Shown here: one piece after another, positions 1 to 11,649 of the stretch | How the letters are laid out: every line of letters starts with the position of its first letter | Position numbering within the stretch: the stretch's first letter is position 1 | Origin: Stictocephala bisonia | Taxonomy: Eukaryota; Arthropoda; Insecta; Hemiptera; Membracidae | DNA: 64,000 nt | Reading direction: 5' to 3' | Assembly (NCBI GenBank): GCA_035578905.1 | Contig: JAQJVL010002201.1 | Span: forward strand, 50,781 to 114,780 | Notes under the pieces: generated by a model | What the model saw: only the letters and a program-made list of their open reading frames with translations | Databases searched by the model: none | Told to the model about the DNA's origin: nothing | Translations under genes and position numbers: made by a program

Positions 1-1402
1 TGATAAGCTACAAGTAGTCACAGATAACTACTATAATAAAACAAACAACGTTCTAAACAACAGTTACACCCAATCACCCTTCCTGCAAAACTCATCACCT
101 TCCACGTCATCGCCTAATTCTGGAAAATATGAACAACCACTAATAGAAATTCAGAACAGCCTACAAAACAACAGTCTTCTGGAAAATCATGTCAGCAATG
201 AGGATAAACTAAACATAGCTGGACAAATAGGCACAGCACTGCTTACTGAAGATAACTGCTTAAAAGAAAAAATCATAAGACTTGAATCCAGCTTAGAAGG
301 GATGGAAAATAAGATAAATGAATATGAAAAAAATGAAGAAGTGTGGGATGAGAAACTAGGAGAACTCCAAAATCAAGTGGAAAATTCTCAAACTCAGCTC
401 CAAAAGGAAAAGGTTTTTCAAGCAGAAATGCAGCAAATTTTTTAAGAACATGTCAGAGACCTAAATCGTAAAATAAACGAGTACATAATAAAGGTACAGA
501 GGCTAGAAAAAACTATTTTTTCACTTAAAAACCAAATTGCTAGTGAGAATAATGTCATAACAGCTCCAAAGCCACAAATTTCAGATGCAACATTTACCAA
601 ACATGATACTGAAACATGCTCAATGAAAGACCTCTCAACCATACTGAAGGAATTAAATAGCATTAAAGGCTACTCAGGCTGAGACAGACCTCTTAGTCAG
701 ATCCCTACAAAAACGAATTGAGAATAACTCATCTATCAAATGTACAAAATCAAACTGTGCAGAGAACATCACATCAGAAACAACTCATAACAAACCCTCC
801 ACCAACACCCACAATTACAAACCTACCAGAAATGCTCATAAGAAGAATAACAAGTTCAGTATATCACTGCAAATAGTAAAACATGCAGCTGCTTCAAAAC
901 ATATTTGGGAGCTTTCTCCCAAAGAACTTAATGCTTCAACACTGAAAAAGCAGACAGGAGAAGAGATACAAATCTCAGCTACAACACTGACCCAAACAAC
1001 TACCATGAAAGTGTCACCAGCACATCAACCAAGGATTCATCCAATATCTGCTATTATCCGAGACCCTAAATAATCACCACAGGATTTCTAAACATATTAA
1101 CAATATTACAGCAGAACATAGCAAACCATAAAAAAAAATATATATATATATATATACCAAGGAATGAATCAGAGCCAACCCAGACTACCAACCTTTTTTA
1201 GGCCAACACAACCAAAAGAGGACCAAATTAAAGACCCGAATATTTTTAAGTTCAAAGCTACAAAAAACTCAACAGATCAACTAACAGTTCTCCCATCAGA
1301 ATATATGTGGCTTAGGAAAGAAAATAGATCGCCTAAACCATCTCCTCAACGATGAAAACCCCAATATAATAGTTGTAACAGAACATGGACTGAAAAAAGA
1401 GG
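1..1402 (+). mobile_element. LINE-A, 5' portion (non-LTR retrotransposon, degraded)
   Basis: Bases 1-660 read on the plus strand as a charged, heptad-rich coiled-coil protein (TALLTEDNCLKEKIIRLESS and similar) broken by a stop near 443. This resembles the ORF1-like protein of arthropod non-LTR elements. From about 1,160 to 1,402 the frame changes into the start of an endonuclease domain ([20 protein letters not shown]), which resumes at 4,160 after a DNA transposon insertion. Several stops and frame changes make it non-functional. The clade (jockey/CR1-like) is inferred from the RT motifs further downstream. The element runs off the left edge of the window. Confidence 0.7.
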
Positions 1403-1406
1403 AATT

Positions 1407-1614
1407 GAAGAGGTGGATTCCAAAAGTGCTTAAGTCAATTTTTAACAATTTTTAGATATTGGTATTAAAATGTTCGTTATTACCAGCTGAACAATTTGAA
1501 AGAAGTTTTAGACCAAAAAGGCTTAAGTCCAATAGATCATAAGCATTACAAATCAGTAATTTTTTCCAAAACTGCTTTAGTCACAAGCATTTCTTCCAAA
1601 GTAGCTTAACTCAG
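1407..1614. repeat. Left subterminal motif cluster of the DUF7869 transposon
   Basis: Four direct copies of a 21-bp motif close to TTCCAAAANNGCTTAAGTCA lie at 1,418-1,438 (inside the TIR), 1,511-1,531, 1,564-1,584 and 1,594-1,614. Iterated subterminal motifs of this kind are usually transposase-binding sites, and that role is inferred here. Confidence 0.75.
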
Positions 1615-1730
1615 CTGATCAGTAATCTGCACATGCGCAATGGAGCTGCTCAGCTGTCATCTGTACTGGCAGTAACAGTTGAGGTTATGGTTGTTGGTAG
1701 TGTTGTTCTTGTGAAAGTTAACATATTAAA

Positions 1731-3502
1731 ATGAGTTTAAATGACGATTTAAGTGACTTTCCCATGTCTGTTAGTGCCATTAACACTAATCGCAGTAGGA
1801 AACGTGAGAAGAATGAAGATATGTGGTTGAAAAATCGCAAAAAATTCGCTAGGAACAGCAAAGAGGCTCATTCAAAACCATGCGTTGCTTGCAACCACAA
1901 AGAAGGTGATGGGAAGTATTGTATGGCATATCTCTTGTCTTCTGAAGACGTAAGTAACTTCCACAATAAAATATTCAAATACCAAACGGCTGCTGAACAA
2001 AATAACTTTGTGTTTAAGTACATAATTAACCAAGAAGCTAAGCAGCATAGGCCTAGAAACAAAGACAATCCACGGTCACGTACTGTCACAAAGTACTTTA
2101 TTAGACAGTCAAATGGTCGATTACTGAATGTCTGTAGTAAATCCTTCCTCTCTCTTACTACATTTTCTCCAAAAAAGGTAAATGTATTAGCTAAGGCTTT
2201 GAAAGAATCAGGCGAGTGTCCTCCTGAAAGGCGTGGAGGTGCCAGGACTAACGTAAAGGATATAAACACAACACAGTCAATGGTTGATTACATTAATACA
2301 TTAAAGTGCTCCGAAAGCCACTATGGCCGGGGTAAGAGCACCCGTGGTTATCTTAACCCTGAGCTTTCGATAAAAAAATTGTGGCGTTTTTGGAAGGAGA
2401 AGCAAAAAGAACAAAATAAGCCACTTGCATCTTATTCAAAGTTTTTTAAGGTGTTTCAAAGTTCAATTTGAGTTTTTCCAGTCCCAAAACAGACGTTTGC
2501 TCGTTTTGTGACCTTACCAAAAGTCAAATCAAGTCTTGTAAAGACCTTCATGAAAAATCTCGCCTTATGACTACATATAGGCTTCACAAACTCAGGGCCA
2601 AAAAGTTTTTTGAGCTTTTGAAAGCAACAGAGACTGATGTAGTCAAAGTTTCGTTTGACATGGAACAGAACCAGCCTCTCCCAAAATTAAGGGTTAGTGA
2701 GGTATTTTATGCCCGACAAATATGGGTTTTTAACCTCACTTTTGTGTTAATGCAAGACACGCAAAATCCTGGAAATACGTTCGTTTACACATGGATTGAA
2801 AACCAAAGTGCTCGAGGCTCACATGAGGTAGTTTCAGCATTAAATGACTTCTTGTGTCATTTGGAAGAGATTTACAAAGACGTTCCTGAAAATTCCTTGA
2901 CACTCAAACTATTCTCTGACGCATGTACCGGACAAAACAAGGACCAGAATGTTATGGGATTTTTACTTCATTACGCACAATCCTCCAGGGCCTTTAAGAA
3001 AATAGTACATTATTTCCCAATAAGGGGGCATAGTTATATGCCTCCAGACAGAGTCTTTGGACGTTTTGAAAAGCAGTTCAGAACAATGGAAACTATAACG
3101 ACACCAGAAGAATACCACAAGGTTTTCGCTTCTTCTGCCACTGTGAAAGTGTTAGGGAAAGACTGGCTTCTTTTTGATTACATGGAGGCTGCAAAAAAAG
3201 TGTTATTGAAAAAGCTTCCTTTTTTGATGCGGGAACAAAGAGTTTTTATGTTTTCAAAGAACCTTAAAGTAACTGTGAAAGCTAGCAACACCTACTGTGG
3301 TGATTTTAACAAATTCAAAGTTGTTAAAAAAGGATGTTCACTTAATGTTTACAGTTCAGTCACTTCCTTGTCGCTAGTCAATCATGTCAGTGAAAAAAAG
3401 AAAAGGGATGTAGAAAAACTTATACCTTGTCTGAAGAAGCACAACACTTCTACAACACAGCACTCACTCATGTGCAAGATGGTGATGCGGATAACAACAT
3501 AG
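1731..3502 (+). pseudogene. DUF7869-like transposase, split by a frameshift
   Basis: Two overlapping plus-strand frames (1,731-2,471 and about 2,459-3,502) together make a protein of about 590 residues. The first half is basic with a CVACNHKEGDGKYC cysteine cluster. The second opens with a CSFC pair and carries SFDMEQNQ, then LFSDACTGQNKDQNV, then RGHSYMPPDRVFG. This order of acidic residues (D64, D151 and D194 of the second frame) is typical of the arthropod DUF7869-type proteins and suggests an RNase-H-like fold. A one-base shift near 2,457-2,467 breaks the frame; the second frame has no credible ATG of its own. The catalytic assignment is inference; the family resemblance is fairly strong. 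Confidence 0.7.
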
Positions 3503-4155
3503 TCGTCTATGATGAACAAGAGCTGTTTATCTAAAAACTTCAGTTAAAAATGTTGACTTCTCAAGTAATGAAGCCGTTTATTTAAATACTGTGGTTAACA
3601 TTTCAGTTTATTTCTTTACATTATCTATAACCCATTTTCATTATTAGTTTACTTTATTTAAAAAACCACATAGTTTATATAACAAAACTCTCTTTAGAAT
3701 ATGGCGAAGAAAACCATTTTTTGTTATATTAATCTTACTTTATAATACTTCGTGTTTTTATTATTTTGTTTTCATGTCAATTAAAAATATTTCTATATAT
3801 TTATTGTTTTCCTTTATTAGGCCTACCATTGATATTTTTTAAAAAATATGTAAAATAAAGAAAACTCTGAGCACACACCTAAAATGTACATTGTAAAAAT
3901 TGTATTGTTTTTTTCCAAAAAAGCTTAAGTCACTGACTTAAAAACTTTTGGAAAAAATTCACACTTAAAACTTTTTTTAAAGGAGGTTTTAGGTATAAAC
4001 TTTACTTTTACAGTGTTAAAACAACAAACTTTATAGCAGTTTCCATGCCAATTTTTATCCATCAGTAGAGGTTGAACATATTATTACAGTTATAAAAAGT
4101 TAGTTCCTGTAAAATTTCCTTTTTTGACTTAAGCACTATTGGAATCCACCTCTTC
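3503..4155. repeat. 3' non-coding part and right subterminal motifs of the DUF7869 transposon
   Basis: AT-rich, no ORF. It holds three further copies of the 21-bp motif: direct at 3,913-3,933, inverted at 3,933-3,953 (sharing one base, so the two form a near-palindrome) and inverted in the right TIR at 4,124-4,144. Confidence 0.7.
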
Positions 4156-4159
4156 AATT

Positions 4160-5740
4160 GTTAAATGTTCAGATTGAAGGTTACATGTTGTTAGCCGAAT
4201 ACAGCAGGAAAATTCATAAATCAGGAGGTGTCGCTAACTATGCCAACCAAGCTTTGGCCCAAAATGCCTTGGCCATAGACATGTCTGGCTTCTGTGAAGA
4301 GCTCTGTTGTGAAGTAGCAATGGTCAAAATTAAATGCTCAGAGGAAACCATATATAATCCTTGGTATCTACCGATCCCCAAAAGGAAATACGATAGCCTG
4401 CATAAACACCTTGTCGGACATTCTTGACAATACTCAAGCTCACAACAAACTCATCGTAATCATGGATGATATCAACATTGACAACATGAAAGACACACAA
4501 GATAACTCCCTTCTAACTGATGAACTACGAACGTATTACATTCAAAGACTACCCATACCAGCCACACGGATTACACATGAAACAGCCACCTCTATAGATT
4601 GTATATGTACCAACATACACTGTAATAACTTCGCCACAAGCGTAATCCAAACAGGGCCTTCTGACCATACTACACAAAAAATGACAATAAAAAACTACAA
4701 AATAAAACAAAACCCACACAGTCTTAAGTAGGAATCTCAGCCCAAACAATTTAAAGTCACTCTTACAAAACAAAAACTGGGATAGCATCCACTCTGCTCC
4801 TGACTAAAATACAGCCTACACCTTCCATGATATACTATTAATCTCACTTGACTTAGCATGTCCAATGAGGAAAAAAAGACAGAGAAAGAAGAGAGCATGC
4901 TTCTACTATGACACCAAAGCTAAAAACCTAAAAAATATTTTTCTCACTGCACTTAATAAATTTGAAATGACAGGATGCACCCAGGACAAAGAAGATATAA
5001 CACGAAAAAAAAAGAATTATGACACTAAAACTCAAGAGACTTCAAAAAACGAGCAAACTCATCTCTAATAAATAAAGCAGATAACAAAAGCAAAGCCCTA
5101 TGGTCAGTTATAAATCAAGAAAGAAAAAACCAAATCGACTGTCAGAACCAACTTCGTATCTTAATAAAAGGAGAGGTATCAAATAACCCTTTGACGATTG
5201 CAGACCATTTTAACCAGTTTTTTACCTCGATAGCTGAACTGACACTGAAACAAAGTAACACCACACCACCAGGAAATTATAATAATGAAACAACCCAGAC
5301 AATAGACTACAACATCTGCAACTCTTTAGACCTAAATCCAACAACCTTCAGTAAAGTTTTATCCGTCATAAACTCTAGTGGAAAAAGTGGAACAGATGAG
5401 TACTCATCTAAGATAGTCAAGCTTGTGCAAATGAATTAACTCCACCCCTAGTCAGCATAATCAACTATCTTTTGCCTTTGATGAATTCCCAACCTCTCTC
5501 AAACTATCCACAGTCTATCCAAAACATAAAAAAGGGTCAACTATTGACGTATAGAACTATCGTCAAATCTCTTTGATCTCCACATTCTCAAAAATCATTG
5601 AAAAAGTTGCCCTAAACACACTTATCAAGCATCTCTATAGCCAATATCTTCTATCTGAGAGTCAACACGGTTTCTTAAAAGGGAAGTCAACCTCTTCAGC
5701 CATAATCAACCTAATGGAATTCCATTATCAATGAAATTCT
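4160..5740 (+). mobile_element. LINE-A, continuation: endonuclease and start of reverse transcriptase
   Basis: After the DNA transposon the apurinic-type endonuclease resumes (NVQIEGYMLLAEYSR, then KLIVIMDDINID, and TGPSDH near the domain end). From 5,190 the linker and reverse transcriptase begin (SGKSGTDEYSSKIVK, then frame-shifted YRQISLISTFSKIIEK and SESQHGFLKGKSTSSA up to about 5,720). The RT palm with the catalytic YxDD is missing: similarity stops abruptly near 5,740. Multiple frameshifts show this is a dead, 3'-truncated copy. Confidence 0.75.
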
Positions 5741-5834
5741 AAACATTAAACTTCAATTTTAACATTCATTCTTACATATGAGGCGTCGACACGTTATGCG
5801 TATTTTAAGGCGAATATGAATGATGATGATGAGT

Positions 5835-6150
5835 GTAGTCTGGTTATTAACTGAGTTCAACTGTTCCTCAGAAAGGGCAATTTATTAATAGCCCAAAAGC
5901 CAGGGCAACTAAGGGACCTACTGATTTATGTGGAATCCGTACCACGTAGTGCTGGTCTGATTTTCAGCTAATTGGCAAGCCGATTCTCAGTTATCTCCCC
6001 CACAAAACATCCGTACAATGATTATCACCCAACATGGACACCCCAGACTTCTCTAGTAGTGTCCACGCAGATAGCAACCACTGAGCGGACGCCATGTCGG
6101 TATTAAGAGGACTGAGCATCCAACCTATTCAGGGTTAGGTGTAACATGAA
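5835..6150 (-). mobile_element. tRNA-derived SINE copy
   Basis: On the minus strand this matches the copies at 58,490-58,770 and 60,880-61,075. It shares a tRNA-like head with a B-box-like segment (GGTNCGGATTCCAC type), a CAGCTGAAAATCAG block and a GCTATTAATAAAT-type tail. The upstream part (cell-like TCCATGTTGGGTG block) is shared with the 58.5-kb copy. No coding potential. Pol III promoter function is inferred from the box similarity. Confidence 0.6.
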
Positions 6151-6589
6151 TTTTGTGAGATGGCAAAAACTTTCTAATAACCCACAGCATCTTTTTCACA
6201 CAGTTACAATTGGGCTATCAATGGATCGCACCATCTCGAGTTAATTTTAATAATGGTCAATATATATTAATACCCAATGCCCATTATGCTTTCAGAATTA
6301 TTTCAATTGATCAATTTTGTTTCTCAATGTGATGAAAAAAGATTTGGTTTGCAAATCGGTCTTTCAAGTATGATTCTTTTGCAAAAAAGTAAGTTCTGAT
6401 ACCTCTGACATTTGAGAATACACTAACAAAAATTATTTGTTATTAATTTGCAATCTTCCATTTAGACACAGAAGCTCTTCCATCATGTATTATAGTCTAG
6501 TTTCAGGCAGTATATTTCTCCAAGACCCACAACATAAAAGGCAGAAACAGATTTTTTGAAAACTTTTAAAGTTTAGGGGGTTTCAACTC

Positions 6590-7460
6590 AACACTATTGA
6601 TTCTTGAAATCCTTTTTATGTAATACATGAAGCCGTTTTTGTCAACGCAACTCCTCCCTTATTTCTTGACCAATTGAAAAGATTCAGATGTTAAAAAAAT
6701 TGCCTATAACTAGAATCTACAGTTTCCGGTGACAACCGCGTCAAGGTACTATCTACAATATTTACAAGATGACCAGACGTTTCGCCCATACTGTGATGTG
6801 GCATCCTCAGTGGTTTCTCTGAGACTGAAATCGGCAAGTGACCTTCCAGCTTTATAACAGGTGGTGGGGTGGAAAATTGCCTATGTTTGTATTTGTGCAA
6901 TAGGGTCTTAATTCTTCGATATTTTCACCCTGAAGAGCACGGGAGGCTCTTAAAGTACGTTTTTAGGCCACAAGAATAACACAGGCAGTTTTAAATGAAT
7001 AAAAAAGTAACAGCTGTTCAAATGATAACCATACAATTTTAACAGCTGTTGGAATGTAAACAATGGTATTTGAAATATTGAAGAGGTTAGATCTTTCCCA
7101 ATGTTATACCAGAGAACGTTGTAAGCATCGTTTTATTCACATCCCATTATTGGGCTCCACCCCACTGGCATCAATGGTTTGAATGAAGGTCGAAAGGTAA
7201 TATACTGCAGTTTTATTATTTATTTGAACAAAAACAAATTAAACGAACACATTTCAATAGGCCCAGTAATATCTTTGGGCGTTTAAGCTAAAAAATGGGT
7301 AGCAACGCAAATACTGCGAGTGAGCGACAGTAAATAAAATTAAATATGATTTTACTTGATAGTTTACCTACCAATATCTGTAGTCAGAGGTCGAGGACCG
7401 AGGCCGGGATGTCACAAGCACAGCGAGTGATGGGGTTGGCACCACATGCAGGGGTGTCCC
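6590..7460 (+). mobile_element. Helitron-like repeat copy, interrupted
   Basis: Segments such as CTCCCTTATTTCTTGACCAA, AGCTGTTGGAATGTAAACAA and the 3' stretch around GTAGTCAGAGGTCGAGG recur at 56,170-56,690 and inside the Helitron at 16,761-19,269. The 3' end here (GGGGTGTCCCGTGAG) looks like a decayed form of the CCCCTAG end seen at 19,269. A different repeat interrupts it at about 6,692-6,970. No protein is encoded. Confidence 0.55.
6692..6970 (-). mobile_element. Penelope-like non-coding fragment with hammerhead-like core
   Basis: On the minus strand the segment reads CTGAGGA at 6,810-6,804, then CGAAACGTC at 6,784-6,776, with short complementary arms ACCA and TGGT outside (6,814-6,811 and 6,775-6,772). 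This is the order of conserved parts in a minimal hammerhead ribozyme, which Penelope-like elements are known to carry. About 70 bp of the same sequence recur at 63,286-63,360. Folding and activity are untested and stem II is weak here. Confidence 0.4.
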
Positions 7461-7899
7461 GTGAGAAAATCTTAATTTATGACTTCAATTCTACAATTTA
7501 CTGTTACTTCAACCAAGTGGTACTTATTTCTATATTCTTCACATGCCACTATTAGTAACATTTTTCTTCATTTTTAATTGATTTTACACAGTACTTTCCC
7601 TTCAACACCTAGAGGAAGCAAACAACCAAATTGTTTTGGTACAGAAAAGCAGGGTTACTTTTTTTTATTGAAATTCCTATAAGAGCAGACAATCATGGAA
7701 CACAAAAAACACAAAAATAAATTTTCTAAAGCCGCATACCTCTCATCAGTCAACCTCGTAGCAAAAACATGGTTGCAACATGCTGTAGCAGAGGCGAGTG
7801 ACCTTGAAAAGACTACCTAATTTTTATCTACAGTCATAAGACAAATCCAAAGAAGTCTGCTTTCTTTTCTTACGCCTTCAAAATATATTTTTAACACTT
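7461..7899. other. Unassigned AT-rich sequence
   Basis: No gene or recognised repeat. It lies just beyond the predicted alpha-tubulin polyadenylation site. Confidence 0.4.
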
Positions 7900-8153
7900 A
7901 AAAATGTAAGGTGATTTTATTTATTAAAACATTTCTTTTGTTTTAAACTAATAATACACTGAATTATGATAAAATATGATTTAGGGAGAATTACTTCAAT
8001 ACAAATTGCTTTACAATATGCTTTTAATGGTTTGGTTAAATTACATGTATAAGGAATGTATTTAACAAAATATATTTGTACAAATCTACTAAATCAAATA
8101 TAAATAAAAAAAAAAAAAAAAACTAAGAATAAGGTATTGTAAAAGTTATTCAA
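7900..8153 (-). other. Alpha-tubulin 3' UTR with tandem AATAAA
   Basis: Downstream of the stop codon the minus strand is T/A-rich with a 19-T run near 8,104-8,122. Two overlapping polyadenylation signals (AATAAATAAA on the minus strand, plus-strand 7,916-7,925) would give a 3' UTR of about 240 nt. The transcript end is inferred. Confidence 0.5.
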
Positions 8154-8978
<825 letters not shown>

Positions 8979-10020
8979 CTATAAAAGAAAATTCACATTT
9001 AGTGATCAATACAATAATACTTACATAACTAAATGTAATGTTTGAACTCTGTTTTTATCCACACACACACTGAACAAATAAAAACACAGAAATATTAACA
9101 ACTTAGCATGTAGTAATCTTAATGAAACAAATAATTTACAACTGACTTTCACACAAAACTCTGAAAAGCCAAGACCTTATAGTAGAAAAAAGAAACTTCA
9201 TGATTGAATAAATATTTAAGGATTATTTTACATACAGCAAGATATTAAATTTTTGTTTCTTGGTAATGTTTTCGTCAATCATTATTCAAAATTCTCCTGC
9301 AGCCTCTGGCCTAAATCAAAAGTGATAAAAATGTATTATTCTTACTACAAAAAATTACATCTATTAGCAAAATGGACCAGAGTCCTTTTCAACAGTTAAA
9401 TAGGCCAGCTGCCATAAATTGTCTAGAGTTAACTGATGGTAGAGGTGCATAAGATAGGATAGCATTAGCGGGCAAGCTGGCTGTAAGTGCAAGAATGGGA
9501 TACCTCACCAGTCCGAGGAAAAGCCTATTCAATTTTGCTTGCGATAACATTGGAACTCTCAAGTCAAGGCCACTGGCAAGGTTGAATGAAAAAGAAGCAG
9601 ACTTTTTATCCAGTGAATAAAAAAATACTTACATTATTAACATTATTTATGCAAAATAACTTCATAACCACTTTAAACACCTATACTGCCCTTTAAAAGT
9701 TGAGTTAATCGTTTGTTTATAATGAGAATCTTAAGGTTGTGTAATTGTTCTGTAACATTTACTAACCCATATTGCATTGTAAAATAGGATATTGCATCAC
9801 CACTTGGTTGAATTGTATTATAAATAGTATATTTCATAACAAGAGTGGAAAATGTGATTTTGCATGTTCGAGACCATATGTTTGAAGTGCGAGACTTGTC
9901 GAGCACTTCAATTGTTGGAGAACATGAAAATTAACATTTTCACTTGCGTTTTGAACGATATTTTTCACAACACTACTGAATAAAAAATGTTGGAATGTTA
10001 ACTTTTTATTTAATTAGGAA
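8979..10020 (-). other. Alpha-tubulin intron 3, 3' half
   Basis: Intronic. Mostly unassigned AT-rich sequence. A GC-richer stretch at 9,410-9,610 looks like a dispersed repeat but no second copy or coding frame was recognised. Confidence 0.5.
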
Positions 10021-10024
10021 CATT

Positions 10025-10174
10025 TTATAAAATCAGCTCTACATTTTCCTTCTCCAGCCATGAACAAAACTTCTTGTACTCTTCATTGTATCTTTCCTTT
10101 GATTTTTTAGGAAGAAGATCATGTATCACTCCCTCCGCTCTACTTTTTAACGACAATGGCACAGGCACTTCCAT
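10025..10174 (-). pseudogene. Crypton-like tyrosine recombinase N-terminal fragment
   Basis: A 49-residue minus-strand frame starts with Met and contains LLPKKSKERYNEEYKKFCSW, the hallmark of the N-terminal SAM-like DNA-binding domain of Crypton-type tyrosine recombinases in arthropods. The frame stops at ELIL and no catalytic R..HxxR..Y region follows, so only a head fragment survives. It lies in intron 3 of the tubulin gene. A sequence containing TTTTCACAACACTAC at about 9,955-9,970 recurs inverted at about 10,355-10,375, which may mark the ends of a small non-autonomous unit. Confidence 0.55.
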
Positions 10175-10445
10175 TTCAGTTGGCGAAACGATAACAAGAA
10201 TGTTTTTAAAAGCTTTTGAAGGTTATTAAGTTGTTGATGGTGGAAAATTTTCGAACGTAAACAATGTTACTTTCGACTGTCAACAATAGACAGCTGTGGG
10301 AAATATGACGTTTCGCTGGTTATAAACACTTAACGAAAACAGCTGAACTCATGGTAGTGTTGTGAAAAGTTAATGTACAGTTAATATTCCACAAAATTTC
10401 GTAACGTGAAATAACTCAAACCACTTGACTGATTAGAATTTGATA

Positions 10446-10787
10446 TTTTAGAGCAGTGGTTCTCAACCTGGGGGGCGCGCCCCCCTGGGGGGGCGTGAGA
10501 GAATTTCAGGGGAGGCGTGAGGGTACAAAGAAAAAAAATTTAAAATATATATTTTGTTAAAAAAACAAAAACTTTCAAAATCATCAAATAAACTTTCGTA
10601 TTTAAATATATCTGGATTTTTATTTTGCATCCCAGCTTTTGCTAACGTAGAGTTAGCATCGTCAGTTTCATAATTTCACTGTTCTAACTTGAACCAACCA
10701 ATTATTGACTGGAGGGGAGGCGTGAGCTATCTTCAGTGTTCAAAGGGTTGAGCCAGTGCTAAAAGGTTGAGAACCGCTGTTTTAGAG
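10446..10787. mobile_element. hAT-type MITE with 8-bp target duplication
   Basis: The 326-bp element (10,454-10,779) has terminal inverted repeats CAGTGGTTCTCAACCT and its complement ending AACCGCTG, flanked by a perfect 8-bp duplication TTTTAGAG (10,446-10,453 and 10,780-10,787). CAGNG termini with 8-bp duplications are diagnostic of hAT elements. It is non-coding, with a GC-rich subterminal palindrome at 10,469-10,495. Confidence 0.93.
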
Positions 10788-11254
10788 TAATCAAATATTT
10801 CCGTGAGATAAATAATTTTAAATTAGCAAGACCTTTTGAAAAAAGAAAAAAATTGTCGGAAAATCAAAACTTTTTCAAAAGCCTCACATATTCTTTGAAT
10901 TATTTATTAGTGGAATATTTAACAGCTTGAAAATTATAGAATTGTAATAATTTCCAGTAAAAATATCTTAAGAATTATCAAACTTGAAAATGTTTATTGG
11001 AGTTTCTATCTACCATTTTGGGGTAAGATAAGATAAAATAGTCGATAAAAACACAATCAAGATAATGGTTAGTTCACCAAGCTTACTCTACCTAATTAAT
11101 TTCTTTTATGGAACCTCATAAGTTCAAACTGTCTTAACTAGATAGTACAATTAAACAATACAGTTAATTAAAGGGAAATTATTAAATATTGTCATTTGAT
11201 TTGAAGAATACTGATTAAATTATGAGTTACTATAAAACGAATCCATTTGTATAA

Positions 11255-11335
11255 TATGAGAAGCCTTTTTTGCTAACACAACTCTTCCTTTATTTCTTGG
11301 CCAATTTTGATGATTGAGATTTCAAAAATATGTGC
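11255..11335 (+). repeat. Short Helitron-family fragment
   Basis: Shares GAAGCC-TTTTT--AACACAACTC and TTATTTCTTGGCCAA with the copies at 6,620 and 56,200. Only about 80 bp are recognisable. Confidence 0.45.
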
Positions 11336-11364
11336 CCCTACTTTTATTTGTGCCACTTTTCATT

Positions 11365-11406
11365 TGGCATTTTCTTCAGGTCTCTACTCACCTGAAGAAA
11401 ATGCCA
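11365..11406. repeat. Perfect 17-bp hairpin with 8-nt loop
   Basis: The arm TGGCATTTTCTTCAGGT is followed by an 8-nt loop and its exact complement. Too short for a typical pre-miRNA; it resembles a template-switch palindrome. Confidence 0.8.
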
Positions 11407-11649
11407 GTGGTATTGAAAATTTGTGAGATTGAGCGTTTATTCTGTGAATGTTACTACTAATCTGGTGTTAGTGAACTTGTCTTCAAAGGTAAGTTTGCTG
11501 ATGTCCTATCTCTCCAATATACTTATTAAAAAATAAAAATTGTTCAATGTAAATAATGTTTATAATATTTAGGAGACTATACATCTTTCATAATGGTAGA
11601 AAGAGTAATTTTCTATTTAGTTTGCAGGGGTGTCCCCTTGACATTTCAG

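Larger units (their letters stand above)
1407..4155 (+). mobile_element. DNA transposon with DUF7869-like transposase, 32-bp TIRs and AATT target duplication
   Basis: Both ends start GAAGAGGTGGATTCCAA and match over about 32 bp with one mismatch. The element is flanked by AATT at 1,403-1,406 and 4,156-4,159. Removing it together with one AATT rejoins the LINE-A endonuclease frame (...EEL then LNVQIEGY...), which proves the borders. Its 2,749 bp carry a transposase relic (1,731-3,502) and seven copies of a 21-bp motif near the ends. The superfamily is uncertain. A 4-bp duplication with an RNase-H-like protein recalls Sola or Academ-type elements, but this is only inference. Confidence 0.85.

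Noticed and set aside
1868..2269. 133-residue minus-strand ORF opposite the DUF7869 transposase
   Set aside because: Shadow frame of the transposase coding strand; no independent domain pattern.
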